Counted from the stretch's first letter, positions 29,107 to 38,435 are shown. The stretch is DNA of 62,331 nucleotides from Candidatus Dormiibacterota bacterium (GCA_027313505.1 DAHVDN010000013.1:1-62331); one strand, 5' to 3'. Program-made: numbers and translations. Notes: generated from the sequence alone by a model not told the origin.

Positions 29107-30582
29107 ATGACGACCATTTCCTCTCAGGATCTTGCGATGGGCAAGGTCGGATTCGTGGCCGAGCATTCGCTTTACGACCAGGACAAGGGCCTTGCCGCCG
29201 AGCGGGCCCAGAAAGCGGTCTCAGATCAGGGCCTGCGCACCGTCCGAGTCATGTGGGCAGATCAACACGGGGCGCTTCGGGGTAAGTTTGTGTCGGCCCG
29301 CGACTTCATACTGTCGCTGCGCAACGGGATGGACTTCTCCGGCGCGCTGCTCAGCATGGACTCGGCCAACCATGTCTTCCCACCGCTCTTCGTCGAGGGT
29401 GGGGGGCTTGGGATCCCGGAGCTAACCGGCTTCCCCGATGTGGTACTGGTCCCAGACCCCACCACCTTCAGGGTCCTGCCCTGGGCTGACTCAACCGGCT
29501 GGGTTCTCTGTGACATGTTCTTCGGCAATGGCAGGGCGGTCCCGCTCTCCACCCGGTTGGTGATGCAGAACCAACTCAGAGAGGCTGCCAGCATGGGGTT
29601 CGAGTACGTTTCGGGGCTGGAGGTCGAGTTCTACATCACTCGCCGCGAATGGAACCGGATCAATGGGGATCAGACTGGTTGGCCTCCGGTGGCTCCACCG
29701 GTGAGCATGGTCGCCCAGGGCTATCAGTACCTCTCTGAGATCCGACTCGCCCAGCTCAGTGACATCCTTGTTCCGCTGCGCGACAACCTGGAGGCCGTCG
29801 GCCTGCCGTTGCGCAGCATCGAGGACGAGTGGGGGCCGGGCCAGACTGAGATCACCTTCGACCCGATGCCGGGCCTGGGCTCAGCCGACACGATGATCCT
29901 GATGCGGTCTGCGATCAAACAGATCTGCCACGACCGCGGCTATCACGCTACTTTCATGTGCCGGCCCTTGCTCCCCAACGTGTCCTCGAGCGGCTGGCAC
30001 CTTCATGAGTCACTGCGGGACCTGAAGTCCGGAGCCAGCTCATTCCGCGATGACTCCGGGGAAATTCTCTCCCTGGTCGGGCGCCAGTTTGCGGCTGGAA
30101 TCCTGAAGCACGCCATCCCGATGACGGTGTTCTCCACGCCGACGATAAACGGCTATAAGCGCTTTCGGCCCTACTCCTTCGCGCCCGACCGGGTGGGCTG
30201 GGCGGTGGAGAACCGTGGCGCCATGCTCCGAGTGCAGGGCCACCCGGGGGACCCAGGAGCTCACCTTGAGAACCGGCTCGGAGAACCCGCCGCCAATCCC
30301 TACCTCTACATGGCCGCCAACATCGCTGCCGGCCTCGATGGAATCCGGAAGAAGCGGGTTCCGCCAAAGCTGGTGGCTGCTGACCCTTACCAGGATGAGG
30401 CACCTGCACTGCCCGGCTCACTCTGGGAGGCAGTGGACGCCCTCGACAAGGACACCTTCTTCAGAGAGGCGCTGGGCCGGGAGATCGTCGACTACTTGGT
30501 GATGATGAAGCGCTCGGAGATCGCCCGTTTTCTCTCCACGGTCACCGACTGGGAACAGAATGAGTACTTTGAATTCTTCTGA
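29107..30582 (+). CDS. Glutamine-synthetase-like gamma-glutamyl ligase
   Basis: A 491-aa GS-fold ligase. It shows GLEVEFYI (metal Glu), a catalytic region near GWHLHESL, the YKRFRPYSFAPDRVGWAVENR segment and ANPYLYMAANIAAGLDGI. The tail lacks the NLYxxP adenylylation site of GlnA. These features fit GlnA-like enzymes that attach glutamate to amines (PuuA, GmaS and aniline-type synthetases) or FluG, rather than the main GlnA. GAGAAGGAGG precedes the ATG at 29107. Confidence 0.83.
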   Translation: MTTISSQDLAMGKVGFVAEHSLYDQDKGLAAERAQKAVSDQGLRTVRVMWADQHGALRGKFVSARDFILSLRNGMDFSGALLSMDSANHVFPPLFVEGGGLGIPELTGFPDVVLVPDPTTFRVLPWADSTGWVLCDMFFGNGRAVPLSTRLVMQNQLREAASMGFEYVSGLEVEFYITRREWNRINGDQTGWPPVAPPVSMVAQGYQYLSEIRLAQLSDILVPLRDNLEAVGLPLRSIEDEWGPGQTEITFDPMPGLGSADTMILMRSAIKQICHDRGYHATFMCRPLLPNVSSSGWHLHESLRDLKSGASSFRDDSGEILSLVGRQFAAGILKHAIPMTVFSTPTINGYKRFRPYSFAPDRVGWAVENRGAMLRVQGHPGDPGAHLENRLGEPAANPYLYMAANIAAGLDGIRKKRVPPKLVAADPYQDEAPALPGSLWEAVDALDKDTFFREALGREIVDYLVMMKRSEIARFLSTVTDWEQNEYFEFF

Positions 30583-30615
30583 TCTACTCCCGCCCGCACC
30601 CTGTCAGGTTGGGCG

Positions 30616-30957
30616 TTGACCGTGTCTGATCGGTTTCAGCACTTGGTTCTGTTCAGGCTTCCAGAGCCCCCGGAGCCCGAGGTCGAGGAGGAGATGCGCC
30701 GGCAGATTTCCACATGGGTGGGATCGATACCCGGACTGGTCCGCCTGCGCTTTGGAGCGGATGTCGGCGGTCGGGCAGATGGGTATCAGTTCGGGCTGCT
30801 GACGGAATTCACCGACCTGGCAGCGATGGAAGCGTACGTCCCCCATCCCTTGCACGCCGCGTTTCTGCGGTGGGTGACGGCACGACCCTTCGCGGTGCTG
30901 CGCTTCGACTATGAGCTGACAGGTGCCACCAGTTTGCTGGAGCCGCCGGAGGTCTGA
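30616..30957 (+). CDS. Dabb (stress-responsive A/B barrel) protein
   Basis: A 113-aa dimeric alpha-beta barrel protein. HLVLFRLPE at the N-terminus and the Y-x-P-HPLHAAF segment are typical. TTG (30616) or GTG (30622) starts it. It is 33 bp after the GS-like gene and followed by a strong hairpin. Dabb proteins include small lyases and cyclases, so it may be an enzyme of the same pathway. Confidence 0.78.
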   Translation: MTVSDRFQHLVLFRLPEPPEPEVEEEMRRQISTWVGSIPGLVRLRFGADVGGRADGYQFGLLTEFTDLAAMEAYVPHPLHAAFLRWVTARPFAVLRFDYELTGATSLLEPPEV

Positions 30958-30980
30958 CCGGCCCTGGCCCTGCTTAGCCC

Positions 30981-31008
30981 CCCTGGCCCGGAGCAGTCCG
31001 GGCCAGGG
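30981..31008 (+). terminator. Strong GC hairpin, probable terminator
   Basis: Perfect 12-bp arms (CCCTGGCCCGGA / TCCGGGCCAGGG) with a GCAG loop, 23 bp after the Dabb stop. There is no T-run, as is usual in GC-rich genomes. It marks the end of the Lrp-to-Dabb operon. Confidence 0.65.
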
Positions 31009-31103
31009 CTTGGCGATCTTGGAAAAGAGGACGAGGACGCTCTGACCATGACGCTCGCCGACCCGGCAGCGGCCGGTGGTTGGATCTGTGAGAAGGTTAG
31101 CTG

Positions 31104-32345
31104 ATGTTCATCTTTCAGCTGCTGGGGCTGATTGTCGGCTTGGTGCTGACCGTTGGAACCTTGGGCAGCGTCATCCGAACTGTCATCGTGCCCCGCGCCA
31201 CCGCCTCGCGGCTGTCGGCCATCCTATCGGCCGCCGTGTCTGGCGCCTTGGGACAGCTGGCACGGACTCGCAAGGACTTCCTGCGCCGAGACGAGATCCT
31301 GGCCCAGGGCGCACCTCTGTTCCTTGTGCTCCGGTTGGTGGTGTGGATCGGATTGCTGGTGGTGGGCTTCACCCTCCTCTTCTGGGGGAGTGGGTCGTTG
31401 AGCTTGGCAGGGTCACTGCGCCTCAGCGCATCTTCGGTTCTTCCCTTGGGCTTGGCGCACGCCCAGTCGGGGCTGACCACTGCAATCGCCTTCCTGGAGT
31501 CGGCATCTGGGGTCATCGTGGTGGCACTTCAGATTTCCTACCTTCCCAGCCTCTATAGCTCCTTCAACCGCAGGGAGACATTGGTAACCATGCTGGACAG
31601 CAGCAGTGGCTCGCCACCTTGGGGTCCGGAGGTGCTCGCCAGGCACGCTCTCATCGACAACCAGGACCACTTGGCCGACCTGTACCACGACTGGGAGCAG
31701 TGGGCGGCGGACATTGCTGAAAGTCATACCAGCTACGCGACCCTCCTCTACTTCAGGTCCCCCGAACCAAGGACCTCCTGGATTTTGGCAGTCCTGGCAT
31801 GTATGGACGCCGCTTCCATGCACCTGGCACTGAACCCCCTGACGGCACCGGCCACCGCTCGCCCGTTTCTGCGCATGGGTATCGTCTGCCTTCGTTCGAT
31901 CGCCAGGGTGACCAGCGTGCCCTACATCGCAGATCCGATGCCGGACGACCCCATCCAACTCACTTTCGGGGAGTTTGCGGAAGCGGCCGCGAGAATGGAG
32001 GCCGTGGGCTGGGAGGCCGAACGAACTGTTGAAGAGGCTTGGCCGCACTTTCGAGGGTGGCGGGTGAACTACGAAGCTGTCGCCTACCAGCTCGCCGTCT
32101 TGATCGATGCGCCACCAGGACCCTGGTCCGGGGGGCGACGTGGACGGCTTGAGTCCTCGATGATTCCTGTGCGGCCTCCCCACCGAGCCCCCTCGGCGGA
32201 GGCGCAAAGGCTCATGAAGGTCACCCGGCGGCGGCAGGCCTATCGGTCGGGAATGAAGAGGACGGTCAGTCCGGCGTCCGACCCCGCAGAGTTGGACGAC
32301 GTGTCCGATCAGCCCCTGCGCGGAGGCGGCGACAGCGCACCCTAG
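31104..32345 (+). CDS. Conserved membrane protein, unknown function
   Basis: A 413-aa protein with three or four N-terminal helices (about 3-27, 73-95, 100-122, 128-150) and a large cytoplasmic domain. It resembles uncharacterised actinobacterial membrane proteins sometimes annotated as ion-channel-like, but I see no TVGYG filter. The cytoplasmic part is mostly helical and Trp-rich. The tail (340-413) is basic and disordered. It is separated from the Dabb operon by the hairpin. Confidence 0.65.
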   Translation: MFIFQLLGLIVGLVLTVGTLGSVIRTVIVPRATASRLSAILSAAVSGALGQLARTRKDFLRRDEILAQGAPLFLVLRLVVWIGLLVVGFTLLFWGSGSLSLAGSLRLSASSVLPLGLAHAQSGLTTAIAFLESASGVIVVALQISYLPSLYSSFNRRETLVTMLDSSSGSPPWGPEVLARHALIDNQDHLADLYHDWEQWAADIAESHTSYATLLYFRSPEPRTSWILAVLACMDAASMHLALNPLTAPATARPFLRMGIVCLRSIARVTSVPYIADPMPDDPIQLTFGEFAEAAARMEAVGWEAERTVEEAWPHFRGWRVNYEAVAYQLAVLIDAPPGPWSGGRRGRLESSMIPVRPPHRAPSAEAQRLMKVTRRRQAYRSGMKRTVSPASDPAELDDVSDQPLRGGGDSAP

Positions 32346-32492
32346 GACTGGTTGGAGATTCGGTCGCTGGACCTGGCGCGGGGTCAGTTCCGAAGAGCTT
32401 GGCGATCGTCACCGAACGCGGGGGCGTTGAGCCAAGAGATGGTCGGCGGCTGGCCTGGTGCTCCGCCTACCATTCGGATTAACCGGCGCGGA

Positions 32493-33578
32493 TCACTCTC
32501 CGACGCTACCGTCAAGTGCCTCCCTGAGCAGGTCGGCGTGGCCGACGTGTCGGGCGGTCTCCTCGATGAGATGCATCAGGACCCACCTCAGCGAGAAGTG
32601 CTGGCCATCCCAGTCGGGCTTAGCTGAGAGTTGATCCACCCCGCCGGCTTGAACCGCTGCCTGCCGGCTCTTCTCGCAGGCCTGGAGGTATCTGAGGCGA
32701 ACCGCGTCGGGGTCGAGCTCGCCCCCGGTGCGAAACTCCCATTCCGGGTCAGTGCCGAAGTCCACCTTGGCCCAGGGCTCCGGCATCTCCTTTCCCAGGA
32801 AGTCGACCTCCATCCAGCTTTCTTCCACTAAGGCCAGGTGATATAGGAGACCTCCGAGACTGAGGTCCGAGCTGGGTAGGCGTCGGGCCATGGAGTCGCT
32901 GTCCAGTCCCGCAGTCTTGGCCAGGATCGTACTGCGCTGCAGTTCGAGGAACTGCTGCAGCAGCGCCAGCTCTCCACCCTGACGTTCGGGCTCAGTCCTC
33001 TCGACCAGGGCGAGGAAGGCTAGCACCCGCTGGAGCAGGAGCCGGGCCGCAGTCTTCTCGTAGGAGGGCAGACTGCTGTCAGCGAAGAGGTGGCTGTCGC
33101 CGGGATAGAGGAAGAGCCTAGAGCCGTGGACCTTGGCGACTAGCTCCCGAGCGGCCCCCAGGTCACCCTCGTCAACGAAGTAAGGGTCTCGCTCCATGGC
33201 GTGAATCTGAAGCGCAACTCCTTTGGGCCACGATCCGTCGCCGAACTCAGAAACCGGCAAGCACCCGTGAAAAAGCAGCGCGCCCTTGGCCCCAGGTCTG
33301 GTTTGGGCCAACAGCTGAGCCGGCATGACCCCGAGCGAGAATCCCCCATAGACCAGCTCCCCCGGAAGTCCCTCTACCGCCTGCCGACCACGGTCCAATA
33401 TGGTGTCGAAGCCGATTGCCTGGGCGTGGGCCACGCCCTCGGCAACCGTCGGGAATGTGCGCCCCTCGTAGAGATCAGGCACGGTCACGCGATGGCCGCT
33501 GGCGCGTAACTCGTCGGCGAACTGGCGCACCCCCGGGGTGAGGCCCTGGGCGTGATGGAAAAGGATCACTTCGGTCAT
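32493..33578 (-). CDS. Dienelactone hydrolase fused to a DUF664/DinB-like domain
   Basis: A 361-aa two-domain protein. Residues 1-190 form an alpha/beta hydrolase: nucleophile elbow YGGFSLG (Ser in place of the DLH Cys), then LYPGDSHLF carrying Asp and His. Residues ~200-361 form a DinB-type four-helix domain: LGGLLYHLALVEESW and LMHLIEETARHVGHADLLRE, with metal-type His residues. DUF664 relatives include thiol-dependent S-transferases. The open frame is continuous with no internal ribosome site, so the fusion looks real. It is divergent from a WYL regulator. Confidence 0.85.
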   Translation of the reverse strand: MTEVILFHHAQGLTPGVRQFADELRASGHRVTVPDLYEGRTFPTVAEGVAHAQAIGFDTILDRGRQAVEGLPGELVYGGFSLGVMPAQLLAQTRPGAKGALLFHGCLPVSEFGDGSWPKGVALQIHAMERDPYFVDEGDLGAARELVAKVHGSRLFLYPGDSHLFADSSLPSYEKTAARLLLQRVLAFLALVERTEPERQGGELALLQQFLELQRSTILAKTAGLDSDSMARRLPSSDLSLGGLLYHLALVEESWMEVDFLGKEMPEPWAKVDFGTDPEWEFRTGGELDPDAVRLRYLQACEKSRQAAVQAGGVDQLSAKPDWDGQHFSLRWVLMHLIEETARHVGHADLLREALDGSVGE

Positions 33579-33665
33579 GGATGTCCCCTACTTCCGCTGG
33601 CTGATGTGGACCAAGGTAGGACGCAATCAGGACACATAGTGACCGCAGAGGCCGATGATGGGCCA

Positions 33666-34619
33666 ATGTCCGACTCCGGAGTGCGCCTGCTTCGTCTGCT
33701 TGGTCTCCTCAATGACCGTCCGGGGTGGCCGGGCTGGCAGTTGGCAGGGACCCTTGGGGTCACCGAGCGCACCCTGCGCCGCGACGTATACCGGCTACGT
33801 TCTCTGGGATACGCGATCTCCGCCGCGCCGGGAGCGGGCGGCGGAGGTTACCACCTTGTAAGGGGTGGGTCGCTGCCGCCGCTCCCCTTTGAGCACCGCG
33901 AGTCGACGGCGGTGGCGGTCGCTCTCGGGGCGCCGGCCCAGACCGGACTTGCGGGCAGCGAGGCGGCAGCCCTCACCACCCTGGCCAAGCTGGACCGCTT
34001 TCTCCCAGCGCAGATGCGGCGCCAGGTGTCCACCGTGCGGGCCACCACGATCTCCCTCGACCGCTCTCGACCCAAGGTCCCCACATCGTCCCTGGTGGCC
34101 CTTGCTGAGTGCTGCCACGTTGCCGAGAAGGTCCGCTTCCGCTATCGATCGGGGGACGGCTCGAGCGGCTGGCGCCGAGTTGAACCCTACCGGCTGGTGG
34201 CGACCGAGAGCAACTGGTACCTGGTGGCTCATGATCTGGACCGGTCGGACTGGCGCACCTTCCGCATCGACAGAATGAGCGACCTGGAGCGAAGCGGCCA
34301 GACCTTCCTCCCCAGAGAGCTGATCGATCCCGCCGGCCTGGTGGCTCAGGCGGTGACCGTCGCCCCCTACCGCTACCGGGTGGTGGTCGAGGTGGACGCC
34401 GCCGCTGACGAGCTGTCGAGGTGGGTGTCCGCGACCACAGCATTGGTGGAGCCAGCCGGGGAGCGAGCCCAGCTGACCTTCGGCGGGAATCGGTTGGACT
34501 GGATAGCGGCTTTCCTGATCGACCTGGGGTTCCCATTTGCGGTCAGGGAACCGCCGGAGCTTCGGGAGCACCTACTCCGTCTGGGCAGGCGCCTCGTCGC
34601 CGCGAACTGTGACGAGTGA
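33666..34619 (+). CDS. HTH-WYL transcriptional regulator
   Basis: A 317-aa regulator with an N-terminal winged helix (LAGTLGVTERTLRRDVYRLR, about residues 25-45), a WYL domain (residues ~140-210, with SNWYLVAHDLDRSDWRTFRIDRM) and a WCX-type C-terminal domain. The ATG at 33666 places the HTH correctly. It is divergent from the DLH-DUF664 fusion by 87 bp, so that gene is its likely target. Confidence 0.87.
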   Translation: MSDSGVRLLRLLGLLNDRPGWPGWQLAGTLGVTERTLRRDVYRLRSLGYAISAAPGAGGGGYHLVRGGSLPPLPFEHRESTAVAVALGAPAQTGLAGSEAAALTTLAKLDRFLPAQMRRQVSTVRATTISLDRSRPKVPTSSLVALAECCHVAEKVRFRYRSGDGSSGWRRVEPYRLVATESNWYLVAHDLDRSDWRTFRIDRMSDLERSGQTFLPRELIDPAGLVAQAVTVAPYRYRVVVEVDAAADELSRWVSATTALVEPAGERAQLTFGGNRLDWIAAFLIDLGFPFAVREPPELREHLLRLGRRLVAANCDE

Positions 34620-34825
34620 TGGCCCCAACCGACAGACTCGTCTACCAGCGCTGGAAATGGGCTAGGTCCAGCCGCAAGCGGAAAGAACCAAGGCAAGCCC
34701 ATCTATCCCGCTGTGCCTGGGAGCGCGCCGCGTAGGACGAGGCACACGAGCCAGGGTCTAGGGTGCGGAGGCCAGGCGTCGACGTTCCTGATCTCCATTG
34801 GGGGGATGGGAGCTGCCGGCGTACC

Positions 34826-35494
34826 TCAGCTGTGGAGGCCGCACTCCGTCTTGTCGGAGTCCGCCCACCTCCCCGCCCTTGGGTCCTCACCCTCCCTCAC
34901 CGGCCTGGTGGTAGGGGCACAGCCAATGGAAAGGTAGCCCTGGCGGGTGAGGGGGTGCACCGGCAGGGCGTGAGCCTCGATGTAGTCGGCGATCTGCCCG
35001 TCCGACCACAATGCGAGCGGATTGACTTTCACCATCCCCCGACTATCGTCCCATCCAACAACAGGAGTGTTGGCCCGGGTGGCGGCGTCTACTCGCTTTA
35101 GGCCCGTCACCCAGGCGGACCTTCCCCGGAGAGCACGCTCCAACGGTTCGACCTTGCGCCATTGGCAGCATTGGTCGGAGCCACAGGGGAATGCGTCTGC
35201 GTCACACCCGGGATGCAAAGTAGTCAGGTTCAGAGAATAGTGTCGGGTCACCTCCTCCACGAAATCCAGTGTCTCCTGGAAGTGGAAGCCGGTGTCGAGA
35301 AACAGCACCTCAATAGCTGGGTCGACGGCCACGGCCAGATCCAGCAGAACGCAGTCCTGGAAGGAGCACGCGACCACAAGGTTCGAACCGAACTCCGCTA
35401 CCGCCCAACGAATCACCTCGGATGCTGGGCGGTGTTCCAGCCCAATGGCGATTGCGGGGAGTGCGTCGCGCGAGTACGGGGGCGCGGATTTCAT
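34826..35494 (-). CDS. cysH: Adenylyl-sulfate (APS) reductase CysH with an incomplete cluster motif
   Basis: Reduces activated sulfate to sulfite in cysteine synthesis (222 aa). The catalytic Cys is C218 in the C-terminal ECGLH. APS reductases bind [4Fe-4S] with CC...CxxC; here C109 and C110 are present and C192 is in SIGCAPTTRPV, but the fourth position (195) is Thr. PAPS reductases lack all four, so three of four is unusual. It is divergent from cysD-cysN across a 92-bp region. APS is the likely substrate because no CysC kinase is seen. Confidence 0.87.
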   Translation of the reverse strand: MKSAPPYSRDALPAIAIGLEHRPASEVIRWAVAEFGSNLVVACSFQDCVLLDLAVAVDPAIEVLFLDTGFHFQETLDFVEEVTRHYSLNLTTLHPGCDADAFPCGSDQCCQWRKVEPLERALRGRSAWVTGLKRVDAATRANTPVVGWDDSRGMVKVNPLALWSDGQIADYIEAHALPVHPLTRQGYLSIGCAPTTRPVREGEDPRAGRWADSDKTECGLHS

Positions 35495-35503
35495 AAGCTA
35501 CCT

Positions 35504-35539
35504 CTAAGCTTAGTGCGCATCCGGACCAACTAAGGTTAG
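35504..35539. promoter_or_regulatory. Pair of CTAAG(C/G)TTAG palindromes in the cysH/cysD control region
   Basis: CTAAGCTTAG at 35504-35513 is a perfect palindrome. CTAAGGTTAG at 35530-35539 differs by one base. Their starts are 26 bp apart, between the divergent cysH and cysD genes. Two near-identical palindromes here suggest operators for a dimeric sulfur regulator. Confidence 0.5.
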
Positions 35540-35586
35540 GGTGTTCACCCGCCGCCGGATCCACCGGCCACCCATTTGAGCCCATC

Positions 35587-36531
35587 TTGCCAGTCCTATC
35601 TCGCCCACTGAGGGTGCGCCCCCAACTTCGGGCCGCCTCGCCAGGAGCCTTGGAGATTCTTGAGTCGCAGGCGCTCTTCGTGCTCCGAGAAATCGCCTCT
35701 GAGTGCCGGCGCCCGGCGCTGATGTTCAGTGGGGGAAAGGACTCGGCCGTGCTCCTCCACCTCGCTCTGAAGGCTTTTCGGCCGGGACCCATACCGTTTC
35801 CCCTTTTGCACGTGGACACCGGGCAGAATTTTCCCGAGGTACTCGGGTTCCGTGATCGCCGCGCGCTTGAAACGGGATCCGCCCTCTACGTGGAGTCCGT
35901 CGAGGAGGGACTCCGGATGGGATGGCTGAAGGACGCGAACCAGAGCTCTTCGCGCAACCAGCTCCAAGCTCCAGCGCTTCTGCATGCCGTCGAGGTCTAC
36001 GGGATCGACGCACTCTTCGGCGGCGCGCGCCGAGACGAGGACAAGGCCAGAGCCAAGGAGCGGATCATCTCCCACCGCAATCGAGATGGTCGCTGGGACC
36101 CCGAGAACCAGCGCCCCGAACTCTGGGATCTCTATCACGCTGAACTCCGACCGGGCGAGCACCTCCGGGTGTTTCCCCTATCGGACTGGACGGAGTTGGA
36201 CATCTGGCGTTACATCCAGCAAGAGGGAATCGAGCTCCCATCTCTGTACTTCAGTCATGAGCGGGAGGTTCTGGTCAGGGACGACATGTTGATGGCGGTG
36301 TCAGAGTGGGTTCAACCCATAGGGCGCGAGCATCCGGTGCGGCTCAGCGTTCGCTTCCGCACCGTTGGCGACGCCAGCTGCACCGGGGCCATTCGCTCAC
36401 TGGCTACCACGGTCTCCGGGGTGATCGCGGAGATCTCTGCTTCCCGAGTGAGCGAGCGCGGAGCGACGCGCGCGGACGATCGGTTCTCGGACTCGGCCAT
36501 GGAGGACCGAAAGCGTCAGGGCTACTTCTGA
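35587..36531 (+). CDS. cysD: Sulfate adenylyltransferase subunit 2
   Basis: ATP sulfurylase catalytic subunit (314 aa) making APS from sulfate and ATP. The PP-loop is SGGKDSAVLLHLA near residue 45. Conserved family segments GGARRDEDKARAKER and the C-terminal KRQGYF are intact. The TGA overlaps the cysN ATG. Start: a TTG or an upstream codon with a weak ribosome site; the first ~20 residues are not conserved. Confidence 0.92.
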   Translation: MPVLSRPLRVRPQLRAASPGALEILESQALFVLREIASECRRPALMFSGGKDSAVLLHLALKAFRPGPIPFPLLHVDTGQNFPEVLGFRDRRALETGSALYVESVEEGLRMGWLKDANQSSSRNQLQAPALLHAVEVYGIDALFGGARRDEDKARAKERIISHRNRDGRWDPENQRPELWDLYHAELRPGEHLRVFPLSDWTELDIWRYIQQEGIELPSLYFSHEREVLVRDDMLMAVSEWVQPIGREHPVRLSVRFRTVGDASCTGAIRSLATTVSGVIAEISASRVSERGATRADDRFSDSAMEDRKRQGYF

Positions 36532-37802
36532 TGCCGGCGCCGTCGGGTCTCCTGCGGATCGCAGCGATCGGCGCTGTGGACGACGGCAAGTCGACCCTGG
36601 TGGGAAGGTTGCTCCACTCCATCGGGGGCCTACCCGATGATGAACTCCGGGCGATTTCCAGAGCCGGCAATCACCGCGATTCAGGTCCCATGGACCTGGC
36701 ACTGGCCACCGACGGACTGCGCGCTGAGCGCGAACGAGGCATCACGATCGACGTCGCCTATCGCTATGGGATCACCCCCTCCCACCGGCTGATCATCGCC
36801 GACTGTCCTGGGCACTTCGAATACACCCGCAACATGGCCACTGGGGCTTCGACCGCCGACGTGGCGCTGGTGGTGGTCGACGCCACAATCGGACTGCGGG
36901 AACAGACCCTGCGGCACCTCTGCCTCGCGGTGCTCTTCGGGGTGGCGAAAGTAGTGGTGGCGGTGAACAAGATGGATCTTGTTGCGTTCTCTGAGGCCCG
37001 CTTCAACGAGGTGCGTTCTGAGATCGAGATGCATGTCGGCACCGCAGAGGGGCCGGAACTGGACATAGTCCCGGTATCCGCCCTCGAGGGCGACAACGTG
37101 ACGGAGGGATCAGGCCGTACGCCCTGGTACTCCGGTCCGACGATGCTCAGAGCGATCGAGGCGCCCACCGGTTCGGGTTCTAGAGGAGGCCGCCTGGCGG
37201 CTGCCCGGCTTCCGGTTCAGTGGGTCGAGGAAAGACCCGGTGGTGAATGGGCGCTCTCCGGCATGCTCTCGGGAGCCGAGCTCGCTGTGGGTCAGGCGGT
37301 GCGCCTCGCCCCCTCAGGGGACGAGGACGAAGTGAGCTGGCTGGAGACTCCCCAAGGCGCAGCGGATTCGGCCGGGGTGTCCCTCTCCGTCACGGTTGGC
37401 CTTGCGAGCCGACGCCGTCTCCAGCGCGGGGACATGATCGCCGACCTGCTCCAACCACCGAGAATCACCTCTGTCTTGGATGCGACCCTGTCCTGGTTCT
37501 CAGCAACAGAGTTGCATCTCGGCGAACGCTATTTGCTCAAGCACACGACCAGGATCGTCACTGCGGAGGTCGCAACGATCCTCGGAGTTCTCGATGTCCG
37601 AACACTGAGGTTGGAGGAAGGGTCGAAGCTGAGAGAGAACGACATCGGGCGGGTTTCCTTGACAGCGGATTCGTGGCTCGCCGTGGACGACTATCTGGAC
37701 AACCGCCGGACCGGAAGCCTGGTTCTGATTGAGCCTCGGAGCGGCGCAACCGTGGCCGCCGGCCTCATCGGCCCACCTCAGCGCGGTTGGAAGGCTGATT
37801 AG
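36531..37802 (+). CDS. cysN: Sulfate adenylyltransferase subunit 1 (GTPase)
   Basis: GTPase that drives ATP sulfurylase (423 aa). G1 is GAVDDGKST, G3 is DCPGHFEYTRNM, G4 is NKMD, then EF-Tu-like beta-barrel domains. There is no fused CysC (APS kinase), so sulfate reduction here most likely runs through APS directly. The ATG overlaps the cysD stop. Confidence 0.92.
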   Translation: MPAPSGLLRIAAIGAVDDGKSTLVGRLLHSIGGLPDDELRAISRAGNHRDSGPMDLALATDGLRAERERGITIDVAYRYGITPSHRLIIADCPGHFEYTRNMATGASTADVALVVVDATIGLREQTLRHLCLAVLFGVAKVVVAVNKMDLVAFSEARFNEVRSEIEMHVGTAEGPELDIVPVSALEGDNVTEGSGRTPWYSGPTMLRAIEAPTGSGSRGGRLAAARLPVQWVEERPGGEWALSGMLSGAELAVGQAVRLAPSGDEDEVSWLETPQGAADSAGVSLSVTVGLASRRRLQRGDMIADLLQPPRITSVLDATLSWFSATELHLGERYLLKHTTRIVTAEVATILGVLDVRTLRLEEGSKLRENDIGRVSLTADSWLAVDDYLDNRRTGSLVLIEPRSGATVAAGLIGPPQRGWKAD

Positions 37803-38435
37803 TGGGCCCGACCGGCTCGCGCCATCTTGGGCGGTCTATGCAGGCATCTGATCGCAATGAGCGGCGCCGGAGCGACCCGCCCCCGGACCATGAAATGCTC
37901 CAATCAGCCCCCTCATGCCGACGTTGGCCGAACTTTATGGCGGGTGCCGCCCAGCTCCGTCCTGCGGGCGAGGGCGACCGGGGTCAGGGGAGCGTTGGAA
38001 CTGGGACCGACGACGTCCGAACCCGGGTGCGGACAGTACCGGCTCCTCTTGCCCACCACCAACCACAGGGTCGCTCCGGTCCGCCCGGGCATGCTCGCAA
38101 CTGACCGAGTGGTGGCCTTTCTGAATTCCCGCCCGCGGAGAGCGGGACAACTTGGTGTCTGATTAGGCGGCAGCGAGTCCTGTTGCCGTCAGCTTCCGCG
38201 TCGATACAGCTCCTGGGAGGAGTGGAGCGGTCGGGTCGACTCCTAACCAGCGTCTTGTGGTGGACCGTCTCAGATATTGGAGACATCCCGACCATGCGGC
38301 TGGCCGCGGCTCTGACTTGGAGGAGTTCGAATCGCAACTCGCAACCCTCTTGCGCTCTGGGATCGCTGGGGAGAAGATGCGTCCAGCCGTCTCAGATCAC
38401 ATCCGGTCGGGCCAGCATTGAGCAGGGGGAGCGCG
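37803..38435. other. 633-bp region without a recognisable gene
   Basis: Several open frames exist but none has family-like sequence or a good start. One TTGCCGTCA copy (38183-38191) lies inside. The last ~145 bp (from about 38290) belong to the long repeat shared with 44791 onward. This may be the eroded edge of an older insertion. Confidence 0.45.

Noticed and set aside
37861-37930. Possible third degenerate tRNA-Sec fragment upstream of SIMPL copy 1
   Set aside because: Only weak patchy resemblance to the sequence around 39557-39600; not above chance by eye.
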